From Crocodylus rhombifer (Eukaryota > Chordata > Crocodylia > Crocodylidae), in the NCBI GenBank assembly GCA_038503035.1, contig JAVSML010001154.1, forward strand, positions 1-64,000: 64,000 nucleotides of DNA, given 5' to 3'. Within the stretch, counting starts at the first letter, position 1. Each line of letters starts with the position of its first letter. The translations under genes and the position numbers were made by a program. A model generated the notes under the pieces. It had not been told where the DNA came from. It searched no databases and was given only the letters and a program-made list of their open reading frames with translations. This document shows, piece after piece, positions 23,401-32,885 of the stretch.

Positions 23401-26319
23401 CTCCCCCCGGCTTGCAGCTCCTCATCCCTCCCCTCCCCTGCACCACTTTTAGCTGGCTCCAGCTCCGCCTGCCATGTCTCGGGGGTGGGGAGGCTGCAGG
23501 TGGGTGGTGAGAGTCTGTAGCGAGCCACAGCAGAGCCCGTGCTTGCAGCTATGTCTCAGGAGGAGGCTGCAGGCAGGCGGTGAGAGTCTGCAGCAAGCCC
23601 TGGCAGAGCCTGCTGGGCATGGGAGCTGGAGCCGGGGCTCACCACAGACTCTCACCACCTGCCTGCAGCCTCCCCCCAAGACATGGCGGGCGCTGAAAGT
23701 CTGCAGTGAGCCCTGGCAGAGCCTGCACTTGTGGCCATGTCTCGGGGGGAGGCTGCAGGCGAGCGGTAAGAGTCTGCAGCGAGCCCTGGCAGAGCCCGTG
23801 CTTGCCGCCATGTCTTGGGGGCAGGGAATACACGAACAATTTTATGAAAATACAGTTTTCCACTGGTTATACTTGGGTGCGGGGCTGTACATGGGTGTAG
23901 GCTATATGCATGAAAATACGGTAATTACTATGAACTTTACAATGCAAGCTCTTATTGTTTCTTTGCTAAGTAGTTAATTTACACAGAGCTAGAGGAGCAT
24001 CATGTCATCATTTGAAAGAAGTCAGTAATGCATTTTTGTTCTTTATGGAGTAAATGTTTTACTGTATTCAAAGCAGGACTGTTTTGTAAGGAAAATGCTG
24101 TCTTTACATTTACTGAAAGCTCACACAATATAGGAGTAGGAGGAATATATATTGTTTTGCAGCAGGAGTTTAAGGACTCAGTGTGGGATCAGGCTGCATC
24201 TCCTAGGCATTGTTCCCCCATAAAACAAGTTCTGGTCTTAAAATGTATCATCTTTTTAGCTGTATTATCTTATCAGCTATCTTTTTATGGAAAAACTTTC
24301 ATGAAAGTCACTCATCATGGTGTCCTGTGACCAGTGGGGTCCCCCAAGGCTCTGTCCTTGGACCCATACTGTTCAACATCTTCATTAATGATGTGGACAT
24401 TGGAGTCAGGAGCGGACTGGCCAAGTTCGCCAATGACACCAAACTTTGGGGCAAAGCATTCACACCAGAAGACAGGCGGGTGATCCAGGCTGACCTGGAC
24501 AGGCTCAGCAAGTGGGCGGACGAGAACCTGATGGTGTTTAACACCGAAAAATGGAAGGTTCTCCACCTTGGGAAGAAAAACCTGCAGCATCCTTATAGGC
24601 TTGGCAGTGCTACGCTGGCTAGTACTACGGAAGAAAGAGACTTGGGGGTGTGGAAGAAATCAAACTTTGCGTTGTGTTTGGTATTAGAATTCACAGACTC
24701 AGTCTGAGTTTATTGGTGACTATGCCATACAATCGTAGGGAGAGCTAACAGAACTCCCCCCCTTTACAAGTTAACATGTCTGTTTTCACAATATGAAGTA
24801 TAAAAAGGTATGATTTAAACAAAGCATCCTTGAAAAGAAAGTCGGGGTAAATCATAACAGTTGCTTGCTCAGCAACATGTTTTCTTTTGAGAACTGTTAT
24901 CACCTTTTGTTTTTAGGAAAGGAAGAACATTTGTTCCAAAAGCACAAAAAGGTGATAACAGTTCTCAAAACAAAATGTGTTGCTGAGCAAGCAACTGTTA
25001 TGATTTACCCCTGACTTTAAGGGGTATGTTTTAAAATACGAAGCAAGACCATTTTTTTTTTCTTCACTCTCTTTTCTTAGTCATGTTAGAGGCCTGGATT
25101 GATCTACTTCAACAGGGGTCATGATTGACCACAAGATGAATATGAGCCTGCAATGTGATGCTGCGGCTAGTAAAGCGACCAAAACGCTGGCTTGCATCCA
25201 TAGATGCTTCTCAAGCAAATCCCAGGATGTCATTCTCCCCTTGTACTCGGCCTTGGGGAGGCCACAGCTGGAGTACTGCGTCCAGTGTTGGGCTCCACAA
25301 TTCAAAAAGGATGTGGAGAAGCTTGAGAGAGTCCAGAGAAGAGCCACACGCATGATTAGAGGTCAGGAAAACAGACCTTACAACAACAGGCTGAGAGCCA
25401 TGGGGCTCTTTAGCCTGAAAAAGCGCCGGCTCAGGGGTGATCTGATGGCCACCTGTAAGTTTATCAGGGGTGACTTGTATCTGGGGGAACGTTTGTTCAC
25501 CAGAGCGCCCCAAGGGATCATGAGGTCAGACGGTCATAAACTATTACAAGACCATTTCAGGCTGGACATAAGGAATAGTTTCTTTACTGTCCGAGCCCCC
25601 AAGGTCTGGAACAGCCTGCCATGGGAGGTGGTTCAAGCACCTACATTAAACACCTTCAAGAGCAAATTGGATGCTTATTTTGCTGGGATCCTATGACCCC
25701 AACTGACTTCTTGCCTTTTGGGCAGGGGGGCCGGACTCAATGATCTTCTGAGGTCCCTTCCAGCCCTAATGTCTATGAAATCTACGAACTCGTTTAACCG
25801 TATCCCTAGGAACTGCAGTCATCCTGGACAAGGAATTGGTAATGATGGGGGCAGTGTTTTACTTCTACATCTGTAGTTCCAATCAACTTGTATTACAGAT
25901 GAAGTCATTCCCATCTGATGGCTCTTGAGAGCCTTGTGCAACTAGTTTTAGTCAATAATAACCATATCATAAAATCTGCGTGCATAATGCTTCGACCTCT
26001 GATCTGCCATGTGGTAATGCCTTCTCCTACCTCCACCAGAAGCAGGCATATAGAGATGAAAAAGGAACCCAGTAACCTTTTCTGGCAGGATAGAGACCAA
26101 AAATAGCATGGCGGGACCACTCACGTTAGCTGGATCCCTACAAACGTGCTCTTGTCAGGTAACTGTTTTCCTATATACCAGATTTACCTTTCATTTTGTT
26201 TCCTGCAGATGGATGATAACCTTCGTAAGAGTCCCCAACATCCCCCTCGGAAGCTGACAACACTCAAGCTTAGTGCAGCTGGGGAGGAAAGCAGTTCATT
26301 GACCCGTTTGTCACCCTGA
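11395..26319 (+). CDS. MTX3: Metaxin-3, complete gene (9 coding exons)
   Basis: Joining 11395-11475, 11582-11651, 13733-13809, 15298-15390, 17534-17716, 17829-17905, 21555-21712, 23087-23175 and 26209-26319 gives a 312-residue protein with no stop and consistent GT-AG introns. Metaxins are mitochondrial outer-membrane proteins of the SAM/MIB beta-barrel assembly machinery, related to yeast Sam37. Residues about 1-75 form the thioredoxin/GST-N-like metaxin domain ([18 protein letters not shown], then [10 protein letters not shown]). Residues about 76-260 form the helical GST-C-like domain ([56 protein letters not shown]). The tail is hydrophilic and ends RLSP; no terminal transmembrane segment is seen, unlike metaxin-1. 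The text matches metaxin-3 rather than metaxin-1 in exons 1, 4 and 7-9. The start codon has G at -3 and +4. All codons agree with an intact functional gene. Confidence 0.95.
11582..11651 (+). CDS. MTX3: MTX3 coding exon 2
   Basis: 70 bp, acceptor TTGCAG, donor GTACCG. It encodes [20 protein letters not shown] and ends in phase 1, one base into the Gly codon completed in exon 3. It is still inside the CpG island. Confidence 0.95.
12015..12160 (-). mobile_element. CR1 LINE 3'-end fragment
   Basis: The text GGGGACCTCCAGAGGTCACA followed by CTAGTCCAACCCCCTGGCTG is the characteristic CR1 3' untranslated tail in reverse orientation. It is short and has no coding part. Confidence 0.65.
12604..12855. 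mobile_element. Chompy-like inverted-repeat element
   Basis: About 250 bp. The termini are inverted: left GGGGGCACGTCTACATGTGC, right GCACATGTAGGCATGC. The interior is built of repeated, palindromic TTAATGCACATTA-type motifs. The trinucleotide TCA flanks both sides, suggesting a 3-bp duplication. It shares termini with five other elements in this window. The family name is an inference from memory of crocodilian MITEs. Confidence 0.65.
13733..13809 (+). CDS. MTX3: MTX3 coding exon 3
   Basis: 77 bp, acceptor TTTTAG, donor GTAGGT. It encodes [20 protein letters not shown] followed by YLRKQ, completing the N-terminal GST-like domain with its conserved cis-Pro-type Gln-Pro-Ala-Lys-Ile motif. Confidence 0.95.
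13810..15297 (+). other. MTX3: MTX3 intron 3
   Basis: 1488 bp, AT-rich. I recognise no repeat in it. Confidence 0.6.
15298..15390 (+). CDS. MTX3: MTX3 coding exon 4
   Basis: 93 bp, phase 0 at both ends, acceptor GACAG, donor GTAAGC. It encodes [20 protein letters not shown] and then [11 protein letters not shown], the first helices of the C-terminal metaxin domain. The Lys-Tyr-Asn-Ala-Asp-Tyr start is highly conserved in metaxins 1 and 3. Confidence 0.95.
15391..17533 (+). other. MTX3: MTX3 intron 4
   Basis: 2143 bp, AT-rich. A C/A-rich low-complexity patch lies at about 16569-16622. I see nothing else. Confidence 0.55.
17534..17716 (+). CDS. MTX3: MTX3 coding exon 5
   Basis: 183 bp, phase 0 at both ends, acceptor TGCAG, donor GTATGC. 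It encodes 61 residues starting [11 protein letters not shown] and containing [14 protein letters not shown] and [15 protein letters not shown]. These match metaxin-3 closely. The next intron is only 112 bp. Confidence 0.95.
17829..17905 (+). CDS. MTX3: MTX3 coding exon 6
   Basis: 77 bp, acceptor ATTAG, donor GTGAGT. It encodes [20 protein letters not shown] and FFFGN, ending two bases into a Thr codon. The Phe-Phe-Phe-Gly motif is conserved in metaxin-1 and metaxin-3. Confidence 0.95.
17906..21554 (+). other. MTX3: MTX3 intron 6
   Basis: 3649 bp. About 2.8 kb of it is a single antisense CR1 LINE (18072-20845). The remainder is AT-rich with a T-tract just before the exon 7 acceptor. Confidence 0.8.
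18072..20845 (-). mobile_element. CR1 LINE, nearly complete pol, 5'-truncated
   Basis: Read on the minus strand from about 20845 to 18072. An endonuclease segment (20823-20419) has [16 protein letters not shown] and the active-site-like [14 protein letters not shown] linker follows (20397-19670), then reverse transcriptase (19511-18903) with [32 protein letters not shown] and [14 protein letters not shown]. The C-terminal thumb region (18879-18580) has [13 protein letters not shown] and LEYCV. The 3' tail at 18072-18160 carries the typical GGAAGGGACCTGAGCAGATC motif. The usual (F/Y)ADD catalytic box reads SADN, and frameshifts separate the blocks, so it is dead. ORF1 is missing. Confidence 0.9.
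21555..21712 (+). CDS. MTX3: MTX3 coding exon 7
   Basis: 158 bp, acceptor TTCTAG, donor GTAAGT. It encodes [40 protein letters not shown] and [12 protein letters not shown], the core of the helical GST-C-like domain with the conserved Leu-Asp-Ala motif. It ends one base into Gly. Confidence 0.95.
21713..23086 (+). other. MTX3: MTX3 intron 7
   Basis: 1374 bp. I recognise no repeat other than short T-tracts. Confidence 0.55.
23087..23175 (+). CDS. MTX3: MTX3 coding exon 8
   Basis: 89 bp, acceptor TTCAG. It encodes [20 protein letters not shown] and NKESNLIEK. The donor, AAG|GTTATT, is a poor match to the consensus beyond the GT. The same exon junction is predicted from the protein match, so I keep it. 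Confidence 0.93.
23249..23923. mobile_element. TA-flanked TIR element with internal GC-rich tandem repeat
   Basis: The termini are inverted 22-mers: left TACCATATTTTCATGCATA, right ATGCATGAAAATACGGTA. The ends are TA. The interior (about 23480-23820) consists of repeated blocks of roughly 80-130 bp containing GGCTGCAGGC, GAGAGTCTGCAGC and AGCCCTGGCAGAGCC. At least one block is in inverted orientation (about 23640-23690). There is no transposase frame; the 120-167 codon frames here are products of the repeats. Confidence 0.75.
24649..25114 (-). mobile_element. Solo LTR (466 bp) inserted into CR1, 4-bp TSD
   Basis: It begins TGTGGAAG and ends TTCAACA, with TG...CA termini, and is flanked by GGGG on both sides (24645-24648 and 25115-25118). 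Removing it restores the CR1 text, which confirms the boundaries. On the minus strand an AATAAA lies near 24708, about 60 bp from the end, so the LTR is antisense to CR1 and MTX3. It contains the long hairpin at 24839-25017. No internal viral genes are present. Confidence 0.85.
24839..25017. repeat. Near-perfect hairpin, ~70-bp arms, inside the LTR
   Basis: The left arm is 24839-24908 and the right arm 24947-25017, with a 38-nt loop. The arms differ by one indel and about three substitutions. They include ATAACAGTTGCTTGCTCAGC and GAGAACTGTTATCACC with their complements. Confidence 0.9.
26209..26319 (+). CDS. MTX3: MTX3 coding exon 9 (terminal) with stop
   Basis: 36 codons plus TGA at 26317-26319, acceptor CCTGCAG. 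It encodes [20 protein letters not shown] and then [16 protein letters not shown]. The tail is hydrophilic, Pro- and Ser-rich, with no membrane anchor, as expected of metaxin-3. Confidence 0.95.
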   Translation: MDDNLRKSPQHPPRKLTTLKLSAAGEESSSLTRLSP

Positions 26320-27785
26320 TAGTTGCCTATAAATATGCATTTGCCTTCAAGTTATCCAAACTTCAAAATATATATATTATATATTTTATATAGTCTGATG
26401 AGGGAGTGAAAGAGGTGCAAGTAGGGTATAAAACCAGAACCAACTGACCCATACTTTTGGCATTCCTATAAAAAATAGTCCAGTTTGACAATACATTAAG
26501 CTGAGGTTAGAATGATATCTTAAACCAGGTGCTGTACAAAATGGCCTTAATTTCTGCTTTTTAGATTACCACATTTGTTGACCAAAAAAGCTAAGATTTC
26601 ATTATGTTGAACATATGATCTACAAGTTTATTTTTATGCTTTCTGGTTTTGCTGTGATTGTTACTGCTCAGTCAGGTCACTATACAGTAGTGTATCTACT
26701 CAGATGTTGCTTTCAGCATTTTTCTGCAGACTGTATAAGGATCTATTATAAAACTCGGGGAAAAGTTTGGAAGAGTATGAAAACTTTTCAGTTCCTCTGC
26801 ATTAAAGACCATAAGAGTAAGGGGTGTTCATATTTAACATGCTTTCACAAGCAGAGATATGTCTTGTAAATTATAAGAGTATGTGGGTTCTAAAGCAATC
26901 ACATTGCACTTTGATACAAGTGTTTAAGTGTGTGATAGGGGCTGTTAAAAGTTTAGCTGAAGATTAGCACCTCACCTCAGACATGGTACTGAAATCTGAA
27001 CTTTCTCATAGGAGAATATTTCATACTACAAAACACAATGGAGAGAATGGTAATGTCTTTTCAAAAATAAAAGGGCAGATGAGCAGGTATGTTGCTGGGC
27101 TGGACTGAAATGCATTGTGGTGATTATTGTGTTTAAAAAAAGAAAAAGGTTGCACAGGCAAATCCACTTTATGCTATATCTGTTTCTAGCCCAGTCATTG
27201 GTATCTTGCTATTAGAAGCACTGTTAATTTGTGCAAAAACAAAAGCTTGTCTAGTCCTATTCCTTATTTAGTAAAGTCCAAAGGTCAGAGTTTAACTCTA
27301 AACTGTAATATAATTCTGAATATAGTCTCTATTTATTTGGTAAAGGAAGACGCAAGTATTACATTTCCTCTTAGCAGCAGCTTTGCCTGTTTTGAAGACC
27401 CAGGCAAGTTTTATTGCTAAAGACTTGATTCTAAGATCTTGATATATTGGCAGATACTTCACAAATGATGTCATCAGGAATTTTAAAGGTGCTCAGCCAA
27501 ACTGGCAGCTGCTTTTTGTCAAGCGCTAACCTTAGAAATAGGATTCAGATGGATATGCATGTAGGGTTACTAGTCCAACTTCATATTTGCCAAATCAAAA
27601 GAAAGCAGTCTTTCCAGTTTGCCTTTTAACTACTTGCTATGTTCTGTATATATAAATAAACTATACAGACAAGAATGTAGATTGTGTATATACTGTAATT
27701 TTAGCCTACGAATTGATAAAAAGAATGTAATAATATTAGCTTTAACATATATTTATAAATAAAACTGGGGGTTTTCAATGGACAC
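26320..27785 (+). other. MTX3: MTX3 3' UTR (probable extent)
   Basis: AT-rich sequence follows the stop codon. Candidate poly(A) signals AATAAA are at 27066-27071, 27655-27660 and 27758-27763, so alternative 3' ends are possible. No coding frame or repeat interrupts it. Confidence 0.55.
27758..27763 (+). terminator. MTX3: Candidate MTX3 poly(A) signal
   Basis: A canonical AATAAA, followed by G/T-rich text (CTGGGGGTTTTC) that could act as the downstream element. The signals at 27655 and 27066 are alternatives. Confidence 0.4.
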
Positions 27786-29984
27786 TGCGTTATAAACTAC
27801 GTTTCATGCTACTTCTAGAATGTTTTAATATTGGAAAACGTTTCATAACTTAGTGGAGCAAACTGACAATCTTACAAATGTAAAAAATTTGGTTTCAGAC
27901 TCTTTTTTATTGTCTGTATCTTGACACAGGATTTATAATGTTGCATGACTTCTCCAAAGTTCTTGTCTGTTAAGCATGTAATGATTTCATTAATTGTCCT
28001 TGTAATGATTTCATTAACTGTCCTTGTGCATATGCATGTTTGCCCTTGAAAATTTCTCTTTGTAAAAGATAAGCTATATGCTTGCTTTGAAATTAAAGGC
28101 TTTGGAGTTTTTAGTAGCATTTCATATACAGATCTGAAAATTTTTTGGTTTTGAGCCAGTGTATCCTGTGGAAGGACTTACATATGGTCTGTAAAAGATT
28201 TCTGCTCAGTGGTATAGTCAGTTAGCAGTATAAACAGGATCAAGATGGGTGGATGTGTTCAGCACCTTATATATTTTGATTTTAAATCTCTGTCTGTTTA
28301 GATAAGCTTTTCTACCACAATCTTTTTATATATAAAATTGTCCAAGCTCCACTCCAGTTAAGTATAATCCCTGGAACACCTTTGGCCAGATTGGTAATGG
28401 ACCCTATTAAACCTTCATTTAGCAGTGGTGATTATTTTAATATTAAAAAGGTTTTTAATCGGTGACCTTTCCTGTCAGTTGCTGGCTATGTAATTATAAA
28501 ATCTACTACACAAACCAAAGCTTAAGCAATGTAATACACATATTAAAAATGGACTTGGGCCATGTACAAATATTCAGTTTCTCCTGGGAGGATTACTGCT
28601 CTCTTGGTAGAAACCAGGACTGTACAGACATTCCAGCTTTATCTCCTTGAGCAAAAATAGCTATTCTGCGAGGATAATAACCTGATCACAATCAGACTGA
28701 AATCATGCGCAGGAGACTGAACATCTGCACACTTTCCTATGGGGACCAGAAGGATTGGAACCACTGGGAATGACTCCTGTGTCTTCCAGAGACAAGGGTC
28801 ATGAATGACTCGTGCCCCCAGCAGCTGTGGCAGGCATGGTGGTGGCAGGAGTAGCGGGGTAAGCGGGGGAGCTGCTGGGGGTGGGGGAAGGGTGATGAGT
28901 GCTGATCAAGGGTCGATGACCTCCCGCAGCTGCTACTGGCAGCATTGGCAGCACCAGCAGGGATTGCAGACTGGCTGCCTTTTTGTAGGGTGTGCACTGC
29001 CACATGCAGGGGGTGCATATGCTACCCATTGCCCCTGACCAGGGTAAACACCATTGTGGAGGAGGCAGCTGTTCCTGCCTCTAGTAGAGAAGGGGAGGAA
29101 CAGCCACCAGCTGCTCCCTGCCTGCTTCTCGCTTTACAGTCCAACTTTGCCCTGCTGCTCCCTCTGGTGACTGGGAGGCAAGCGGAGGGAGTGGAGCTGC
29201 AAGCACTCTACCTGCATTTTACTCTAGAGCCCTAGTGTGGAAAGTGGGCAGGAGGCTTTACCCTATTGCCTTAGAGTTCCTGTTCCTGAGGACTGGTGCA
29301 GCACATGCTTTTCCTCAGACTGGGATCACCACTACCTGTGGAAGGTACGAGGAACAGAGCAGAGGGCATAGTTATAAACTGAACATCTGTATTGCTCCCT
29401 CTCCCAGAATCATTTCTAGTCATATAACTGTTTTACTTGTCTGCTTACATGACTGCTTTTGAAGGTGGGCAGAATTTGAGGGAACTACTTGTGGCTTTCA
29501 GAAATTGGAAAAAAATTCAGCCTGAGAAAAACAGTGGACTGACCTGTTAAGCTGCAGACAGTTCTGTACTGATGTCAAGTTTTTAATTAAGAATATTAAA
29601 GGCTATTTTGTACATTTTCTGTGTTCCAGATGTAGGGACTCCTATAATCCTTAAGAAATAAAATGAGACACAAAGAATTAACTACTTAGTGAGATATAGC
29701 ACATTTTAATTATTGCTTTGCTTATACCAAAATGGCTTAGATGCATTGAGGAAATCACTGTATATTTAATTTCTGATTAAAATAGCTTTCAGACTTATTA
29801 GAGTATGTACCTCACTCATTTTTATTTTTGACATTGCAGTGGGAATCATGCATAGTACAATTTTTTACACATAATGCAGACTTAAAAGTCCTCCTAGTAA
29901 ACACTGAAGAGCTTGTTGCTGTAGTTCAAATATTTGCTGTTTTAATTTAATTTGCTGTAACAGTTGTCAAGTGCAATGTTTCTC
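27786..29984. other. Spacer, one GC-rich patch
   Basis: AT-rich with no conserved exon. A GC-rich patch at about 28740-29240 produces short overlapping frames on both strands and resembles the interior of the element at 58230-59226 (GTGCACTGCCACATGCAGGG text). I suspect a transposon interior, boundaries unknown. Confidence 0.35.
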
Positions 29985-30200
29985 AACCTGTGGGTCACAA
30001 CCCAAAAGTGGGTCACGAGAAAGGGTCATGAACAAACTTTAAAAATGGATTCTCCTTTAAAGGAGAAAAACAATGAAAACCATGGCTTTTCCCTTACCAG
30101 CTGGCAGAATTCCAGCCTTCAGGGGACTGCTTGAGCCCCCTCTACCCCACACACTGGAGGGCTGGGGATGGGGGCAGCTGTGTGGCCTGGTGGCTTATGG
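29975..30200. mobile_element. hAT-like fragment
   Basis: The text 'gcaatgtttctcaacctgtgggtcacaacccaaaagtgggtcac' is the known left end of a widespread vertebrate hAT nonautonomous family (TTTCTCAACCTGTGGGTC). It is followed by TTCCAGCCTTCAGGGGACTG, similar to 58450-58480. The right end is not identified. Confidence 0.45.
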
Positions 30201-31081
30201 CTCATGCTGTATATATTGCCTGGGGAGTTAGAAGCATTCAGTTCGAATTTGTGAAATCGTTTTGACATGGGTGGGTGAGTAGTCTGTTGGTACATCTCTC
30301 CAAGATTCCCCTGTGATGCACAGCGTTCGACATTTCCAAAACTGCGTATATAAACATTACCTGGTCACTGCAATACCTGTGTGAGGCCAGTGTAATCATT
30401 ATCTCCATCTCCATAAATATGGAGAGTTGAGCCGCAGCAAAACAATGATTTACTGGGAGCAAATCTAGAGTGATGACAGTCTAGTTTTACCATGCACGCT
30501 TCTGGGTTGGTTTTCCTGACTGGGTTTGTTAATGTCCTGTTTGTTTATTACACCTCACTTGTTTTAGTGAGCTCTTACAGCTGACTTGATTATTGAGTAA
30601 CATCATAAAAGTGCTAGTTATAGTCAGTTAAATTATGGACTAACTTTTTCTACTTACAGCCTAGATAATTTTTCTTACCTGTGTTGTAAGTGGCCCCTAT
30701 CAACTTCTATCCCACTCATTGCCAATCTTTACCGACCTACCATCTTATTATCTTATTAAAGTTTTTATATAGAGTGGTCATTACTTTCCTGCTTTTGAAG
30801 TCTCTTTTTCAGGCATGCATTTCTGAATAAAAGTGTTTGGTTTCTCCCACCCTATTTTTACATATCGAGTGGAGCTCCTTCAAACTTTCCAGAGCTGAAG
30901 GTACCTCATCCCTCCTAGCTAATAAATAACAGTTTAAAAATATGGCATTCAAGTTTCAGATGCTAATGAGAAGCTTTATAGGTTTTTTATAGGGTGTCCA
31001 TTGATTGATTGTCGTGATGTTTTCAAAGAATTAATTAAAAGCTTTTACTCCTACCTGCCAGAAAGGAGGAGACTTGCTTGC
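30201..31081. other. Spacer with no recognised feature
   Basis: AT-rich. No coding-like frame or repeat termini are seen. Confidence 0.4.
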
Positions 31082-31654
31082 CTAGAATGGATTAAATAGA
31101 TACAACCCAATAGGCATCTCAGCAGTTTTGCCTTTAGAGCTCAATGTGGTGAAGTAAGATGAACCATTACAAACTCTTCTGGTATTGAGTTCCATTACTT
31201 GGAAACAGGGACTATGGGAGGAATTAGCAAAGCCATTGAGGACATTTTTGATAATGGCTATAGTTTGAGAGCACAATCCCTTGGTAGTGAAAACTATTAA
31301 AAAGGTGGGAAATTCTATGAAGCTTTTCTGTTTTCCTGCTAGGATCACCTCAGTGTTCAACTGATTTAAGTCTAGCCTCTTATACCTTATCCAAGAACTG
31401 ATTTTATCTAAGGATTTGAAAAGTTGTGAAAGTGAACTGCTAAAAGTTGGATGCAGGAGAAACACAACACCACTGGCATCTTTTTTATGTGCAATTGGCA
31501 CTTTCAGCACTTCCAACAGCTTGACAGAGGTGGTGAATACTATGGCAAAGAGTAAACCCTGTGGAACTTCTTGTTGATGTGCTCTGGAGATGTTAAAGAC
31601 AACCCCGCGATGCTCTGGGTTTAGTCTAAGAAGATCTGAACCACTTGAGGCCAT
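31082..31654 (-). mobile_element. Decayed LINE reverse-transcriptase remnant (190-codon open frame)
   Basis: The open minus-strand frame contains QGLLFAIVF at the position of the GVPQGS/LF(N)I box, then HKKDASGVVFLL where a Y-A-D-D-T catalytic box would sit, then SLDKISSWIRYKRLDLNQLN and TEVILAGK, which match the 'W(M/L)..N.LKLN..KTEVLL' region of L2/CR1-clade LINEs. The catalytic Asp pair is not preserved. The frame is probably open by chance decay rather than selection. The start Met is arbitrary. Confidence 0.5.
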
Positions 31655-31767
31655 TTCTGTTTAACCCATCACCTACTGAATGTAGGATACAACTATTTGA
31701 TAAGCAATGGTACCAACACCACAGAGAAGCTCAACAAGATGAGCATAGATGCCTTTTTCTTCTCAAT

Positions 31768-32885
31768 GGGAGCGTCTACATGAGATGTTTAATGGTGAAT
31801 TAGCATAGTTTACTGTGAAGTAAGCACATGGGTCTACACGTGCACATGTTTACTTAACAGTAAATCTCCCTCACTCCAAGTAAAGTTGCTACCTGCGAAT
31901 GCAAGTAGCAAATTTATTTGGCATTAGTAACATCACCATAGTGCTCATGTAGATGCCTAGCCAGGAATCAAATCTGCTCCCAGTCAGCCATCTGCGAGAG
32001 GGGTGGCAGATAGCTCCCTGCCCCCAGGACCTGCCTGCTGCCAGGGTGGGGTCTGCCACAAGAGCCCAGGCAAAGACTATGTCCCCCTGCTCTGGCAGCA
32101 GGGAGCTCCAAGCCCCCCGCTCCCAGATTGTGATTGTGGAGTGGGGGCTGGGAGATCTTTATCTCCCAGCAGCAGCTCCACCACTGCAGGGCCACTGCTG
32201 GAAAATAAGGGTCTTCCAGCCCAAGCTCCATGACTGCAGGGCTCAGGCTAGGAGATAAGCATTTCCCAGCAGCGGTCATGGAGCTAATGCTGGGAGCTCC
32301 CTGCAGGTGGGGGGCTGGGGAGCTTGTTCCCCACCCAATTCCATGAGCATGGAGCTGGGGCTGCAATAGGCTGGGGAGCTTGTTCCCTGCCCAGCTCCAT
32401 GAGCACAGAGTTGGGAGGGAACAGGTTGGGGAACAAGCTCCCCAACCTGTTCCCCCCCCAACTTCATGTTCATGGAGCTGGGTGGGAAGCAAGCTCCCCA
32501 GCCCCCACTCTGCAATTGCAGAGCAGGGGATGGGAACTCCTTGCATGGGGACAGTTCCATGCCCAGCCTGGAGCTGGCTGGGACCTGCCCTGACTGTACA
32601 GGGAAGCACATGCAGCCTGGAGGTGGCTGGGAACTGTCCTGTTTCAGGCAGTCCCCAGCCAGCTCTGGACTGCACATGCAGACTTCCCCTCGCAGCCTGG
32701 GCCTGGCCGGGAACTCTCACAGTGAGGGGCAGGTACCAGTCATGTGCCCCAATTGGGTAATCGAGGCACAGGGCTTAGAAGGAGTTTCAGGATGGGGCAG
32801 GCCCTCATGTGTAGATGTGCCTGCTGTGGTGTATATTACTGCGCAATAAATCTAGGCTGGAGTAAATACATGTGTAGACACACCC
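31768..32885. mobile_element. Chompy-like TIR element, 1.1 kb, GC-rich foldback interior
   Basis: Left terminus GGGAGCGTCTACATG, right terminus CATGTGTAGACACACCC, inverted. AAT flanks both sides. The outer 150-200 bp resembles the short Chompy-like elements. The interior (about 31980-32760) is GC-rich, built of repeated CTGGGGAGCTTGTTCCC and its complement. A 250-codon minus-strand frame and several plus-strand frames here are products of this repeat structure. Confidence 0.65.
32417..32454. repeat. Perfect 16-bp inverted repeat, 6-nt loop
   Basis: GGGAACAGGTTGGGGA at 32417-32432 and its exact complement at 32439-32454. It is the centre of a wider imperfect foldback spanning about 32310-32510. 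Confidence 0.9.

Larger units (their letters stand above)
24310..25785 (+). mobile_element. CR1 LINE 3' part, split by a solo LTR
   Basis: The first segment (about 24310-24648) encodes [20 protein letters not shown], then [11 protein letters not shown] (FADD changed to FAND) and [10 protein letters not shown]. The second segment (25115-25785) resumes exactly where the first stops and encodes [39 protein letters not shown] and [12 protein letters not shown], then the 3' tail TGAGGTCCCTTCCAGCCC. The interruption is the LTR at 24649-25114. Confidence 0.9.
23176..26208 (+). other. MTX3: MTX3 intron 8
   Basis: 3033 bp, largely transposon-derived. It contains a TIR element with tandem repeats (23249-23923) and a CR1 copy split by a solo LTR (24310-25785). 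Confidence 0.8.

Noticed and set aside
31968..32720. 250-codon minus-strand open frame
   Set aside because: It lies entirely in the GC-rich foldback interior of the Chompy-like element. Composition is Pro/Ala/Cys/Ser-rich with internal repeats and no domain, and long frames occur on the opposite strand too.
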